This document shows positions 1 through 8,258 of a stretch of 64,000 bases of DNA, piece after piece. The position numbers were made by a program, and so were the translations under genes. This DNA comes from Nocardioides rotundus (GTDB taxonomy: Bacteria > Actinomycetota > Actinomycetes > Propionibacteriales > Nocardioidaceae): contig NZ_CP082922.1 of NCBI RefSeq assembly GCF_019931675.1, positions 558,001-622,000 of the forward strand, given 5' to 3'. The notes under the pieces were generated by a model that saw only the letters and a list, made by a program, of their open reading frames with translations, did not search any database and was not told where the DNA came from. Within the stretch, counting starts at the first letter, position 1; each line of letters starts with the position of its first letter.

Positions 1-1
1 A

Positions 2-487
2 GACGCTGACGATATCGCCTCCGTCCTCCACCATCGCGTCGCCCGCGCCACCGGACGCCCAGCCGGTTCCGGCCGATCGCGAAAGGTGCCACGCCTGATC
101 GCCGGGCTCGTCCCGCATGCGGACGGTCTGATGACGGACGACATGCGCCAGGCCCTGGAAGAACGACGGGAAATGATCGAGAAGCGAGCTGATGCCGTGC
201 TCAACCGTGCGGTCACTGACGCCGAGCCCTGGACTGCGGCGCTGGGCGTCCCTCCCCGTGACCCGCGCAAAGCACGTGCCTGGCGGTGCCACGCCCGTAC
301 AGTCGTTGCCTACCGGGATCGGTACGCGATCAGCGATGACGCCGTCCTCGGTGCGATACCGCAGACGACGGCGCAGAAGATCGACCGGGCCAGAGCAGAA
401 GCCGCGCTCCGCCAGCTCGCGCCCGAGGCGGAAGCACCCAAGCCCCATCAACGGACCGTTCCGGCTCGCCAAGGACCGGGCCTGTAG
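2..487 (+). CDS. MobF/TrwC-type conjugative relaxase, C-terminal fragment (5' end outside window)
   Basis: The frame is open from the window edge to the TAG at 485-487, so only the last 161 codons are seen. The fragment carries the pattern found near the C-terminus of actinobacterial relaxase/helicase (TraA/TrwC-like) proteins: a Trp-Thr-Ala-Ala-Leu-Gly stretch, then an Arg-Ala-Trp-Arg segment and VVAYRDRYAI. The family nicks and unwinds DNA at oriT for conjugative transfer. The relaxase and Walker motifs would lie upstream and cannot be checked, so whether the gene is intact is unknown. A GTG at 86 is in frame but would give a 133-residue protein without a domain, so I treat the frame as a continuation. 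It marks the neighbouring defence genes as lying on an integrative or plasmid-derived region. Confidence 0.65.
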   Translation, partial: DADDIASVLHHRVARATGRPAGSGRSRKVPRLIAGLVPHADGLMTDDMRQALEERREMIEKRADAVLNRAVTDAEPWTAALGVPPRDPRKARAWRCHARTVVAYRDRYAISDDAVLGAIPQTTAQKIDRARAEAALRQLAPEAEAPKPHQRTVPARQGPGL

Positions 488-670
488 GAAGGGTCCCTGG
501 CCTTGCGCTCCGGTGGCCGGCTCCGCTACGCCGGCTGGACGCCGGCGGGAAGTGATCTGGGCGTGTCGTCCCGGGTCCCCACCGCTTGAGGTGAGATTCT
601 TGAACTGTGCACCACATGGTTCTCTGAGTCGGGCGTCCTCTCCCCACGCCCCGCGGGAAGGAGAGAAGGA

Positions 671-2704
671 TTGCCATCGCAACAAGAGGCTGAACCCCTG
701 CCGCACCCGGGGTTGCCCGATGAGGCTCACGGGAGTGCCCACGACCTCCGCGGTCGGCTTTGGTCCGATGAGCCCTCCACGATCGACTTCTTGTCAGCTC
801 GCGCCATCGCTGAGACCGTCTCCGATGCCGTCCTTGATGACGCTCTCGACCCGCTCGCGATCGGGCTCTCGGGTCCGTGGGGAAGCGGCAAGACGACCGT
901 GCTTGAACTCGTCAAGAAGGACCTCGACCAACGAAGCGACCCCGAAGCAGCGAAGATCATCACCGTCCGCACGGACCCATGGCGCTATGACCCGGCCGTG
1001 GGAGCAAAAGAAACCCTGATCGGCGAGGTGCTCGAAGCCCTTGCCGCTGAACTCGCCCAGCAGGTGGCGGAACAGGACGCAGCACAGACCAGGACGGACA
1101 AGGCCAAGAAGCTGCTGAAGAAGCTCTCTGATCGCGTCGACTGGTCCAAGGCAATCAGGTTGGCGGCCAAGTCCTCTCTGACGCTTCAGCTCCCGGGGAT
1201 CGATGACGTGATCGGCCTCATCCGTGAGAAGAGCGACGAGGGCGACGATCAACCCGATCAACCTCGGGGCCTTGCAGGCTTCAAGGCTGAGTTCGCTGAG
1301 TTGATGGGGACGGACGAGCTAGCGCACGTCAAGCGTGTTGCGGTCCTGGTGGATGACCTCGACCGCTGCCTGGTGGACACCGTGGTGGAGACCCTGGAAA
1401 CCATCCGTCTGTTCCTCAGCGTGACCGGGATGTCCTTCGTCATCGCCGCTGACGAAGAGCGAGTGGCCGAAGCGATTCGCACCAAGCTGCCGGAATCCAC
1501 CATGCCCCCGGAGCGTGCGGAATCTGACGAGAGCCTGCCAGCCGAACCGCCGTCGAAGCTGTACCTCCACAAGATTGTTCAGACCACCGTGCCCCTGCCG
1601 GCGCTCGGCGCGTTCGACACGGAGGCCTACGTCCTGCTGCTCCAGCTCCAGAACCGTCTTGAATCACCGCTGACTCAAGATCAATTGCAGCGCGTCATCG
1701 ACGAGTGCCAGCGGCTTCGTGGCGTTGGCGTGCTCGATGATCTGCAGGCGCCGGACGGGCTTGACGTACAGCATGAACTCTCGTTCGCTCACCGTCTCAC
1801 CACGATCCTGTACGAAAAGTTGCGGGGCAACCCCAGGCGCATCAAGCGCTTTCTCAACGATCTCAACATCCGCCGATCGATTGCGGCGCGCCGAGGCATC
1901 CATCTGGAATTCGAGGTGGTCGCCAAGCTCATGGTCCTGGAAGTGCTGCTTCCCGACCAATTTCAGGCGGTGCTGTCCTGGCTGCGGACCGGTGAACTTC
2001 GGGACCATCTGGAGTCTCTGGAGTCGCTGGCCAATAAACCCAAGATCACGCCCGAGGAGGAGTCGGTCGATCGCGTCGAACGCGCGTCCCTCCTCGCGGC
2101 CGGCGAGGAAGACAGGTCCGAAGGCCAGAGCGACGAGGTAACGATCCCCTCTCTCGCTGTGGCCACAGACTTCGCCGACGATCTACTCCGATGGGCGAAG
2201 CTTCCCCCAGACCTGCACGAGATCGACCTCAGCCCATATCTCCACCTCGCTGCCTCATTCCGTGGTGACCTTCTGGTCAGCGCGGAGCTCCCACAGCGGC
2301 TCCGCGATCTCGCTGCCCAGCTTGCCTCAGCACGAACTGTCGATCGCCATCAAGTCTCGGAGGAGAGCTTGGCAGCTCTCCCTCCGGAAGACATTGCACA
2401 ACTCGTCCGCCACCTTTCGCTGCGCGCCCGCGACCGCATCCAGGAGCAACGCGGGGCGGTCACCGGCATCGGCCGGTTGGCCCAAGCACACCCTCCCGTC
2501 CGCGGCTCAGCCCTGGACGCCTTTCGCCGCCTCCCGGCCAAGGATCTCCAAGTCGGTACAGCCATTCACCTGGCCGGCCTGCAGATCCCAGGAATGCAAA
2601 ACGTCATCGCAGATCTCGCAAGCCGCTTATCGGATGACGATAAGAGACAACGAGAGATAAAGAGGGCGTTGACCACGCCACCGCCGAGAAGGAGGCAGAC
2701 CTGA
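671..2704 (+). CDS. qatA: QatA: KAP-family P-loop ATPase of a Qat anti-phage system
   Basis: A 677-residue KAP NTPase. Walker A is GPWGSGKTT (residues 68-76) and Walker B is VLVDDLDRC (about 225-233), followed by the GMSFVIAADEERV segment typical of KAP ATPases, where a long insertion splits the NTPase core. Start is TTG at 671, supported by the purine-rich AAGGAGAGAAGG just upstream; no ATG gives a better fit. It is the first gene of the set qatA-qatB-qatC-qatD, with the next start overlapping its stop by one base. In the published QatABCD family the four proteins together protect against phage; the exact role of the ATPase is not settled, and a sensing or remodelling role is inference. Codon use is less GC-rich than in the backbone genes, consistent with horizontal acquisition. 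Confidence 0.88.
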   Translation: MPSQQEAEPLPHPGLPDEAHGSAHDLRGRLWSDEPSTIDFLSARAIAETVSDAVLDDALDPLAIGLSGPWGSGKTTVLELVKKDLDQRSDPEAAKIITVRTDPWRYDPAVGAKETLIGEVLEALAAELAQQVAEQDAAQTRTDKAKKLLKKLSDRVDWSKAIRLAAKSSLTLQLPGIDDVIGLIREKSDEGDDQPDQPRGLAGFKAEFAELMGTDELAHVKRVAVLVDDLDRCLVDTVVETLETIRLFLSVTGMSFVIAADEERVAEAIRTKLPESTMPPERAESDESLPAEPPSKLYLHKIVQTTVPLPALGAFDTEAYVLLLQLQNRLESPLTQDQLQRVIDECQRLRGVGVLDDLQAPDGLDVQHELSFAHRLTTILYEKLRGNPRRIKRFLNDLNIRRSIAARRGIHLEFEVVAKLMVLEVLLPDQFQAVLSWLRTGELRDHLESLESLANKPKITPEEESVDRVERASLLAAGEEDRSEGQSDEVTIPSLAVATDFADDLLRWAKLPPDLHEIDLSPYLHLAASFRGDLLVSAELPQRLRDLAAQLASARTVDRHQVSEESLAALPPEDIAQLVRHLSLRARDRIQEQRGAVTGIGRLAQAHPPVRGSALDAFRRLPAKDLQVGTAIHLAGLQIPGMQNVIADLASRLSDDDKRQREIKRALTTPPPRRRQT

Positions 2705-3501
2705 TGGGCACCAAAGGTTCGTACTCTGGGGGCGGCGGAGCCGTCGGCGACGACATCCGCGACGGGCTCGACGATTGGCTCGACTCCCTGCCCGGTGGCC
2801 CCGGCCCGCAAGACCCCGTTCCCGGTGACGGCCACCCAGAGCAGCTGCCGTTGCCGTCATCGCGGCCATCGCCGTCATCGCCAGCGGGCCGGATACTTCC
2901 AACAGCCGCCCTGTTCCGGTCATCCAGGGGCGGCGGTGCCGGACGGTCACAGCGCAACTCGACTGCCGCCTTGAGTCGGTCGGCCGCGACGTCCGCGCGG
3001 TCGGCGGGCCGCGGCGCTGCAGCCGCCTATGCCTACAGGACCGGCGATGCCCAGACGCTGCGTGACCTCGGTCTTGACTACGACGCACTGCGCACCAACC
3101 CCAACATCTTCGACGTTGCCCACCAGATCGCGCAGAAGGTCTGCGAAGACCTCCCCGATGGGACCATCGAGACCGCCGAGCAGCTCCAGGTCGTCGCCAA
3201 CCTCGCCGAATGGCTCATGCAGCGCGACGCCTCCGGCGCGGATGTGTCCGTCGGACAGATCGCCGAAGAAGCCGTAGCGCTGATCCTTGCCGAGGCATAT
3301 TTGGTGGAAACAGCTTCCGCACTCAATACCAAGGACATGACGGGAACGCAGCGCGCCAGTTTTGAGAACGATGTGCGCCAAGCAGCCGAGGAACTGGCCG
3401 CTCACGCCAACCTCTCACCGACCGGCCCCAGCGCAGCGGAGTTCACCCGGGCCATCGAGGACGGCCTCGAATACCTCCGCGCCCTCCACGAGGAGCCGTG
3501 A
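2704..3501 (+). CDS. qatB: QatB: Qat anti-phage system component
   Basis: A 265-residue protein starting with a glycine/serine-rich MGTKGSYSGGGGAVGDD segment, then a Pro/Ser/Arg-rich linker (about 40-110) and a mostly helical, Ala/Glu-rich C-terminal domain (about 110-265). The short Gly-rich N-terminus and the position between a KAP ATPase and a QueC-like protein match QatB. No enzymatic motif, signal peptide or membrane segment is visible. Its ATG overlaps the qatA stop (TGATG), and its own stop overlaps the start region of qatC, so the genes are translationally coupled. Biochemical function is unknown in the family; assignment rests mainly on context and the N-terminal signature. Confidence 0.8.
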   Translation: MGTKGSYSGGGGAVGDDIRDGLDDWLDSLPGGPGPQDPVPGDGHPEQLPLPSSRPSPSSPAGRILPTAALFRSSRGGGAGRSQRNSTAALSRSAATSARSAGRGAAAAYAYRTGDAQTLRDLGLDYDALRTNPNIFDVAHQIAQKVCEDLPDGTIETAEQLQVVANLAEWLMQRDASGADVSVGQIAEEAVALILAEAYLVETASALNTKDMTGTQRASFENDVRQAAEELAAHANLSPTGPSAAEFTRAIEDGLEYLRALHEEP

Positions 3502-4793
3502 TGGCCGAGTTCGACCTCAGGTTCCAAGTCCCCGCGACCGTCACCGCCCAAGCCGCGCAACGAACGCTGTACTGGCCGACCACTGGCACGGGAAGCTACA
3601 ACACCCCTCTCGGTCCCCGTCTCGGGCACCTCGGCCCCGTCCGGCAGCCGAACGCTGACCTGTTCCGCCTCGCGGCCATGGTCTACGCCGCCGACCGCTC
3701 CGTGCCTCGCCAGGCCGGTCGAGTGAACTGGACCCGACGAAGCTTCGAACTGACCGTACCTGTCCTCGGCGACGCTGAGTCATGGAACAGTGTTGCCCAC
3801 GAGCTCGCGCGACTGCTGGACTTCCTCTCCGGCGATGAATGGCGGCTGACCTTCCGGAGAACGCGCCTTCCACGCGAGTCGATCGCTGACAACCAGCACC
3901 GCGATGCCGAACGTGTCGTGCTGATGAGCGGCGGCGCGGATTCGGCGATCGGTGCATTCCTGGCGCGCACGCATCCAGAGCCCCACGTGCTGGTGTCCCA
4001 CGTCGGTGCCACTTCCATCTTCCCGATACAGCGAGACGTCGCAGCACGAATCCGCGACCTACGCTCCACCGGCTCCGTCCAGCACCACCGCCAAGTCCGG
4101 TTCACACGCAGCCAGACCCAACCCGGCGGTCACCGCTTCCGGAATGAGAACAGCACGCGGACCCGGTCGTTCTTGTTTCTCGCTCTGGGGCTGGCGGTGG
4201 CATCCCTCAACGACGTGCCACTGTGGATACCCGAGAACGGCTTCGCCTCCCTCAACCCACCACTTGGCCCAGATCAGTTGGGAAGCTTGTCCACGCGGAC
4301 CACGCACCCATGGTTCTTGACTGAGCTGTCCCGGCTCGCTCGGCAGGTCGGTGCCACCGCCGAGATCACCAATCCCTTCGCCCGGCAAACCAAGGGCGAG
4401 ATGTTCCGCTGGCTCGCCGACGAGATCGGTGACGACAAGATCGCCGGTGATTTCCTCAGCGCCACCAACTCCTGTGCCCACACCAGCCGCCGGTGGCTCG
4501 GTGTCACAGCGCAGCACCACTGCGGAACCTGCTTCGGCTGCCTCGTCCGCCGCGCCTCATTCGCCGCCGCAAGCCTGCCCGACACGAGTACTTACGTCTC
4601 AGACTCCTGGCCGAACGACCGCGTGAAATCACAGCTGCAGAACGCCTCCGTCCTGCCCAGTATCCGTGGCTTCGTCGCCCGAGGCATCCGCGTCAGCGAC
4701 ATTGCCGCCATGCGCCTCCCGGACGGCTACTCCGCCAGCGAAGCCCGTGATCTCTGCACCCGTGGCGCTTGCGAACTGGCGTTGCTCACATGA
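3501..4793 (+). CDS. qatC: QatC: QueC-like PP-loop protein of Qat anti-phage system
   Basis: A 430-residue protein with a PP-loop ATP-pyrophosphatase motif SGGADS (about residues 143-148) and, near residues 325-347, four cysteines in a CX15CXXCXXC array (HCGTCFGC), the zinc site known from QueC (7-cyano-7-deazaguanine synthase). QueC makes a nitrile from carboxydeazaguanine; QatC proteins share the fold, but their substrate in defence is unresolved. An N-terminal extension of about 130 residues precedes the PP-loop, longer than housekeeping QueC. ATG 3501 has AGGAG five bases upstream; the GTG at 3498 is an alternative and would sit too close. No queD, queE or queF lies nearby, which argues for a defence rather than a tRNA-modification role. 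Confidence 0.86.
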   Translation: MAEFDLRFQVPATVTAQAAQRTLYWPTTGTGSYNTPLGPRLGHLGPVRQPNADLFRLAAMVYAADRSVPRQAGRVNWTRRSFELTVPVLGDAESWNSVAHELARLLDFLSGDEWRLTFRRTRLPRESIADNQHRDAERVVLMSGGADSAIGAFLARTHPEPHVLVSHVGATSIFPIQRDVAARIRDLRSTGSVQHHRQVRFTRSQTQPGGHRFRNENSTRTRSFLFLALGLAVASLNDVPLWIPENGFASLNPPLGPDQLGSLSTRTTHPWFLTELSRLARQVGATAEITNPFARQTKGEMFRWLADEIGDDKIAGDFLSATNSCAHTSRRWLGVTAQHHCGTCFGCLVRRASFAAASLPDTSTYVSDSWPNDRVKSQLQNASVLPSIRGFVARGIRVSDIAAMRLPDGYSASEARDLCTRGACELALLT

Positions 4794-5563
4794 GCACGAA
4801 CTGGCCGCCGCTTGACACGCACGCCCATATCGACGTCTCGATAGACCCCAGGGAACTGTTGAACCTGCGGGCTGTGGTCTTTGCAGCGAACCGCAGCCTT
4901 CAACAATCCCAGCAGTCCCTAGACCGCCAGCATCGCGACCTCTTGACGGTGTGGGGCGTGGGAGTGCACCCCGGGGTCAAGACGGCCTTGGAGGGCTTCG
5001 ACCCAGCAACGTTTCACGCCCTGATGCAACGGACCGCGTACGTCGGTGAGATCGGCCTTGATGGAAGGACCAAGTCCCGCCTCCCTCTGCAACGTGACGT
5101 CTTCGCGGCCATCCTCCAACACCTCCAGCAACACCCACGGTTGACCTCGATTCACAGCCAAGGTGCAACAGCCGAAGTCATCGACGAACTCGAACGCACA
5201 CCGATTCAGGGCGTCATCCTCCACTGGTGGCTCGGGGAACCAGCGCTCACCAAGAGAGCCGTCGAGCTGGGTGCCTACTTCTCCATCAACGCCTCCTCCG
5301 TCCGCCGAACAGAGGTGATCGACCTCATCCCTCTCGACCGCCTCCTCGTCGAGACGGATCATCCGGACGGCAACCGCTCGGCCCATCAGCCCCGACCGGG
5401 CAACGTATCCGACGTCGAAAGCGCCTTGGCGCGGAAGCACCACGTCACGCCGTCCGTGCTGCGTGCCACCACGTGGAAGAACCTCGCGACGCTCGCGCAC
5501 GTCTCCGGCACGCGTCCCCTACTGCCACCCCGGGTCGGCGCCATTCTGGATTCGACCCAGTAG
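4790..5563 (+). CDS. qatD: QatD: TatD-like metal-dependent nuclease of Qat anti-phage system
   Basis: A 257-residue TatD-family hydrolase. The metal-binding pattern is present: HAH (H11, H13), E87 in GEIGLDG, H122 in SIHSQG, H145 in ILHWW, and D190 in ETDHPDGN, so the TIM-barrel active site looks intact. TatD enzymes are DNases; in Qat systems this subunit is the presumed nucleic-acid effector. The ATG at 4790 overlaps the qatC stop as ATGA, which chooses it over an in-frame start at 4769. The gene ends the qat operon; the next gene downstream is on the other strand. Confidence 0.86.
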   Translation: MSTNWPPLDTHAHIDVSIDPRELLNLRAVVFAANRSLQQSQQSLDRQHRDLLTVWGVGVHPGVKTALEGFDPATFHALMQRTAYVGEIGLDGRTKSRLPLQRDVFAAILQHLQQHPRLTSIHSQGATAEVIDELERTPIQGVILHWWLGEPALTKRAVELGAYFSINASSVRRTEVIDLIPLDRLLVETDHPDGNRSAHQPRPGNVSDVESALARKHHVTPSVLRATTWKNLATLAHVSGTRPLLPPRVGAILDSTQ

Positions 5564-5660
5564 TACGGCTCTAAACACAGGGAGTCCTCAGCGTGGCAGC
5601 CATGATCCCCTCCTTCGAGGGGCGTGACAGAAGAGCGCACAAATGCCACCGAGCGGCGCG

Positions 5661-6005
5661 TCACGCGAAAGCGTCGGCTCGCGCGCGCTGGACCCTTCGC
5701 TCGCGCCGCTCACTCGCCCTGACCCCAATCAGGAGGACGACGCTGACCGGTCCCATGATTGCGAACTTCAGCGCGTTCCAGATGAACAACAGCACCAACA
5801 GGTACAGCCAGCCCGGCGCACCGTCGTCAACTAGGACAGTCACGAAGCTGGCGGCAAACAGGTAGGGGATGGCCACCAGCATCGCCGGGACACCCCACTT
5901 CAACCCAGGCCGTGTGCGGATCGCGTCGAGCGCGACGTTCGTGGGCATGTACCGGCGCAGGAAGTCGCGGGTGTGGGCGCTGGCGATCCAAATCGAGCGG
6001 AACAT
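5661..6005 (-). CDS. Small conserved actinobacterial membrane protein
   Basis: A 114-residue protein beginning MFRSIWIASAHTRDFLRRYMPTN (shown here only as MFRSIW...RRYMPTN), with two to three hydrophobic segments (about 38-58, 65-85 and 85-95) and a basic C-terminal tail. It resembles a family of short actinobacterial proteins often carried on plasmids and islands and sometimes mislabelled sulfate permease; nothing in the sequence supports transport of sulfate. GGAGAGGA lies upstream of the ATG. It converges on qatD. Function unknown; may be an accessory gene of the mobile island. Confidence 0.6.
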   Translation of the reverse strand: MFRSIWIASAHTRDFLRRYMPTNVALDAIRTRPGLKWGVPAMLVAIPYLFAASFVTVLVDDGAPGWLYLLVLLFIWNALKFAIMGPVSVVLLIGVRASERRERRVQRARADAFA

Positions 6006-6194
6006 GAGCGCAGTCCTCTCCTCGTCTCCGGCGACAAGGAATCAAGGAGGACGTCTGGCCGGGGCCGGACGATCGCGCCACCGCATCGGACGATGGCGTA
6101 GCAGGTAGAGGCCGCCTATACCGCATGTTACCGCGGTCACTTCTGCGACGGAAGCGCTGGATCAGCACGCCCGCCTCGTACCTACCCCGACGGG

Positions 6195-6800
6195 TCACCG
6201 TTCACGGCCGTGGCAGTCGCGCATAGCAACGCCCCGGGACAGTAGCCAGTTGCGGACAGTGCCGGCAGAGAAGCCGAGGCGGGCACCGACCCGTTCCAGC
6301 GACTCACCTCCCTCATACAGGCGGACCATCTCATCCACTTCCGCATCCGAGGGAGAGCTTCGCCGAAGCTTGATACCTCGCGACCGAAGCAGCGCGGCCA
6401 ATCGCTCACGACTCACACCTACGTCCGAGGCGATCTCTCGCAGTGTCGCTCCCGCCTCGTAGCGGTTTTCCGCCGCGGCCAAGTCGTATTCGCTGACCCT
6501 TGTCGCCTGACGCACGCAGGCCGCACGACGGGGCTTGAAACTGCTATCTCGAAGTCTGATCGCATAGTGCACCGCGGCCACGCGCGACACCGGCGGGGCG
6601 AGTTTCGAAAACGCTCCCGCTAGGTCCACCGAGTAGTTCTTCATCGAACCCCAGCTGGCTGTCGGCAGGATGTCGCTCTTGATCTGGTCGACTAGGGCGA
6701 GTTGGGCTCTTTCGGCCGGCCCGGGCGGCACTGCTGCCCGGCCGCGACACGGGTCAAGCCGATCGCCGACTGGGGGTGGCTGGGGCGAAGATGGCGCCAT
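6195..6800 (-). CDS. Helix-turn-helix protein of recombinase-associated type
   Basis: The well-supported part is the C-terminal 130 residues with two consecutive helix-turn-helix units: YEAGATLREIASDVGVSRE, then YEGGESLERVGARLGFSAG, ending RGVAMRDCHGRER. This arrangement occurs in short actinobacterial proteins encoded near site-specific recombinases and IS elements. The start is uncertain: ATG 6800 has AGGAG about ten bases upstream, while ATG 6644 would give a 149-residue protein keeping both motifs. A DNA-binding regulatory role is inferred; no catalytic recombinase residues are seen. The left end of the IS256 element lies 38 bp upstream of the longer start. Confidence 0.55.
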   Translation of the reverse strand: MAPSSPQPPPVGDRLDPCRGRAAVPPGPAERAQLALVDQIKSDILPTASWGSMKNYSVDLAGAFSKLAPPVSRVAAVHYAIRLRDSSFKPRRAACVRQATRVSEYDLAAAENRYEAGATLREIASDVGVSRERLAALLRSRGIKLRRSSPSDAEVDEMVRLYEGGESLERVGARLGFSAGTVRNWLLSRGVAMRDCHGRER

Positions 6801-6837
6801 GGCCGCATCGCTCCTCGATCGAGTTGAGTCCTACAGA

Positions 6838-6850
6838 GTGGTGTACGACA
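6838..6850 (+). repeat. IS256 left terminal inverted repeat
   Basis: GTGGTGTACGACA, perfectly complementary to the right end at 8260-8272. Outside this core the similarity fades quickly. Confidence 0.85.
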
Positions 6851-6943
6851 GCCGGGTAGGGCGCGTGCCTCCCACGTAGGCGCGGCCACCGGGTGAATCC
6901 TTCGAGTGATCTTCCACAACCGACTCGAAGAAGGAGCACCACG

Positions 6944-8236
6944 ATGACCGCTGGACCCAGTATCGACCCTGCCGACGTCGCGAGCGGCAGGACGCTCGAG
7001 GCGGGCGAGTTCCTGCACGAGCAGCTCGCGCAGGCGAGCCCTGATCTGATGCGCGGCCTGTTGACCACGTTCGTGAACGCGCTGCTCGGCGCGGAGGCCG
7101 ACGCGGTGTGTGGCGCCGGCTACGGCACCCGGTCGCCGGAGCGGGTGAACTCACGCAACGGCTACCGCCACCGCGACCTCGACACCCGGATGGGCACGAT
7201 CGACGTCGCGATCCCGAAGCTCCGCACGGGCACGTACTTCCCCGAGTGGCTCCTCGAGCGTCGACGACGGGCCGAGGTCGCGCTGACGAGCGTGATCGCG
7301 ACCTGCTACCTGCTCGGCGTCTCGACCAGGCGGATGGACAAGCTCGTGCAGTCGCTCGGGATCACCGGGTTGTCGAAGTCCCAGGTCAGCGTGATGGCGC
7401 GCGACCTCGACGCGCACGTGACCGACTTCCGCACCCGGCCCCTCGACGCCGGCCCATACACGTTCGTGGCAGCAGACGCGCTCACGATGCGGGTCCGCGA
7501 AGGAGGCCGGGTAGTGAAAGTCGCGGTCATGGTCGCCACCGGCGTCAACGCCGACGGGCACCGCGAGGTCCTCGGCGTGCAGGTCGCGACTGGGGAGACC
7601 CACGCCGGCTGGCTGGCGTTCTTCCGCGACCTCGTCGCCCGAGGCCTGTCCGGCGTCGCGCTCGTGACCAGCGACGCCCACGCCGGTCTCGTCGAGGCGA
7701 TCGGCGCGACCCTGCCCGGCGCGGCCTGGCAGCGGTGCCGGACCCACTACGCGTTCAACCTCATGGGTCTGTGCCCCAAGGCCGCCTGGCCCGGCGTGAA
7801 GGCGATGCTCCACTCCGTCTACGACCAGCCCGACGCGAAGTCGGTCCACGCCCAGTTCGACAAGTTCCTCGACAGCGAGCTCATCACCTCGCTGCCCGCG
7901 GCCCGTGACCACCTCGACGGCGCCCGCGCCGACATCCTGTCCTTCACCGGTTTCCCGCGCGAGGTATGGCGCCAGATCTGGTCGAACAACCCCAACGAGC
8001 GCCTCAACCGCGAGATCCGACGGCGTACCGACGTCGTCGGGATCTTCCCCGACCGCGACGCGATCATCCGCCTCGTCGGAGCCGTCCTGGCCGAGCAACA
8101 CGACGAATGGACCGAGGGCCGGCGCTACCTCGGGCTCGACGTCCTCGCCCGCTCCCGCATGAACCTCGTCACCGGCACCATCGAGACCACCGGCACAACC
8201 ACCACCGACGACCAGGAGGCAGCCATCAGCGCCTAA
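6944..8236 (+). CDS. IS256-family transposase (Transposase_mut, DDE)
   Basis: A 430-residue DDE transposase, the usual length for the family. Candidate catalytic residues are D178 in VAADALTMRV, D244 in LVTSDAHAGL and E352 in SNNPNERLNREIRR; the C..H motif before the insertion domain is CRTHYAFNLM (about 265-274). The start at ATG 6944 follows AAGGAG; the frame extends upstream to a GTG at 6893 without a ribosome site. The reading frame is unbroken, so the element may be active. Confidence 0.92.
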   Translation: MTAGPSIDPADVASGRTLEAGEFLHEQLAQASPDLMRGLLTTFVNALLGAEADAVCGAGYGTRSPERVNSRNGYRHRDLDTRMGTIDVAIPKLRTGTYFPEWLLERRRRAEVALTSVIATCYLLGVSTRRMDKLVQSLGITGLSKSQVSVMARDLDAHVTDFRTRPLDAGPYTFVAADALTMRVREGGRVVKVAVMVATGVNADGHREVLGVQVATGETHAGWLAFFRDLVARGLSGVALVTSDAHAGLVEAIGATLPGAAWQRCRTHYAFNLMGLCPKAAWPGVKAMLHSVYDQPDAKSVHAQFDKFLDSELITSLPAARDHLDGARADILSFTGFPREVWRQIWSNNPNERLNREIRRRTDVVGIFPDRDAIIRLVGAVLAEQHDEWTEGRRYLGLDVLARSRMNLVTGTIETTGTTTTDDQEAAISA

Positions 8237-8258
8237 CGACACGCCCGACGAGGGATTC

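Noticed and set aside
3501..4793. Housekeeping queC for queuosine synthesis
   Set aside because: No queD/E/F nearby, the protein has a long N-terminal extension, and it is embedded between qatB and a TatD-like gene.
671..5563. Calling the KAP/QueC/TatD cassette an undescribed defence system
   Set aside because: Gene content and order match the published QatABCD system, so novelty is not claimed.
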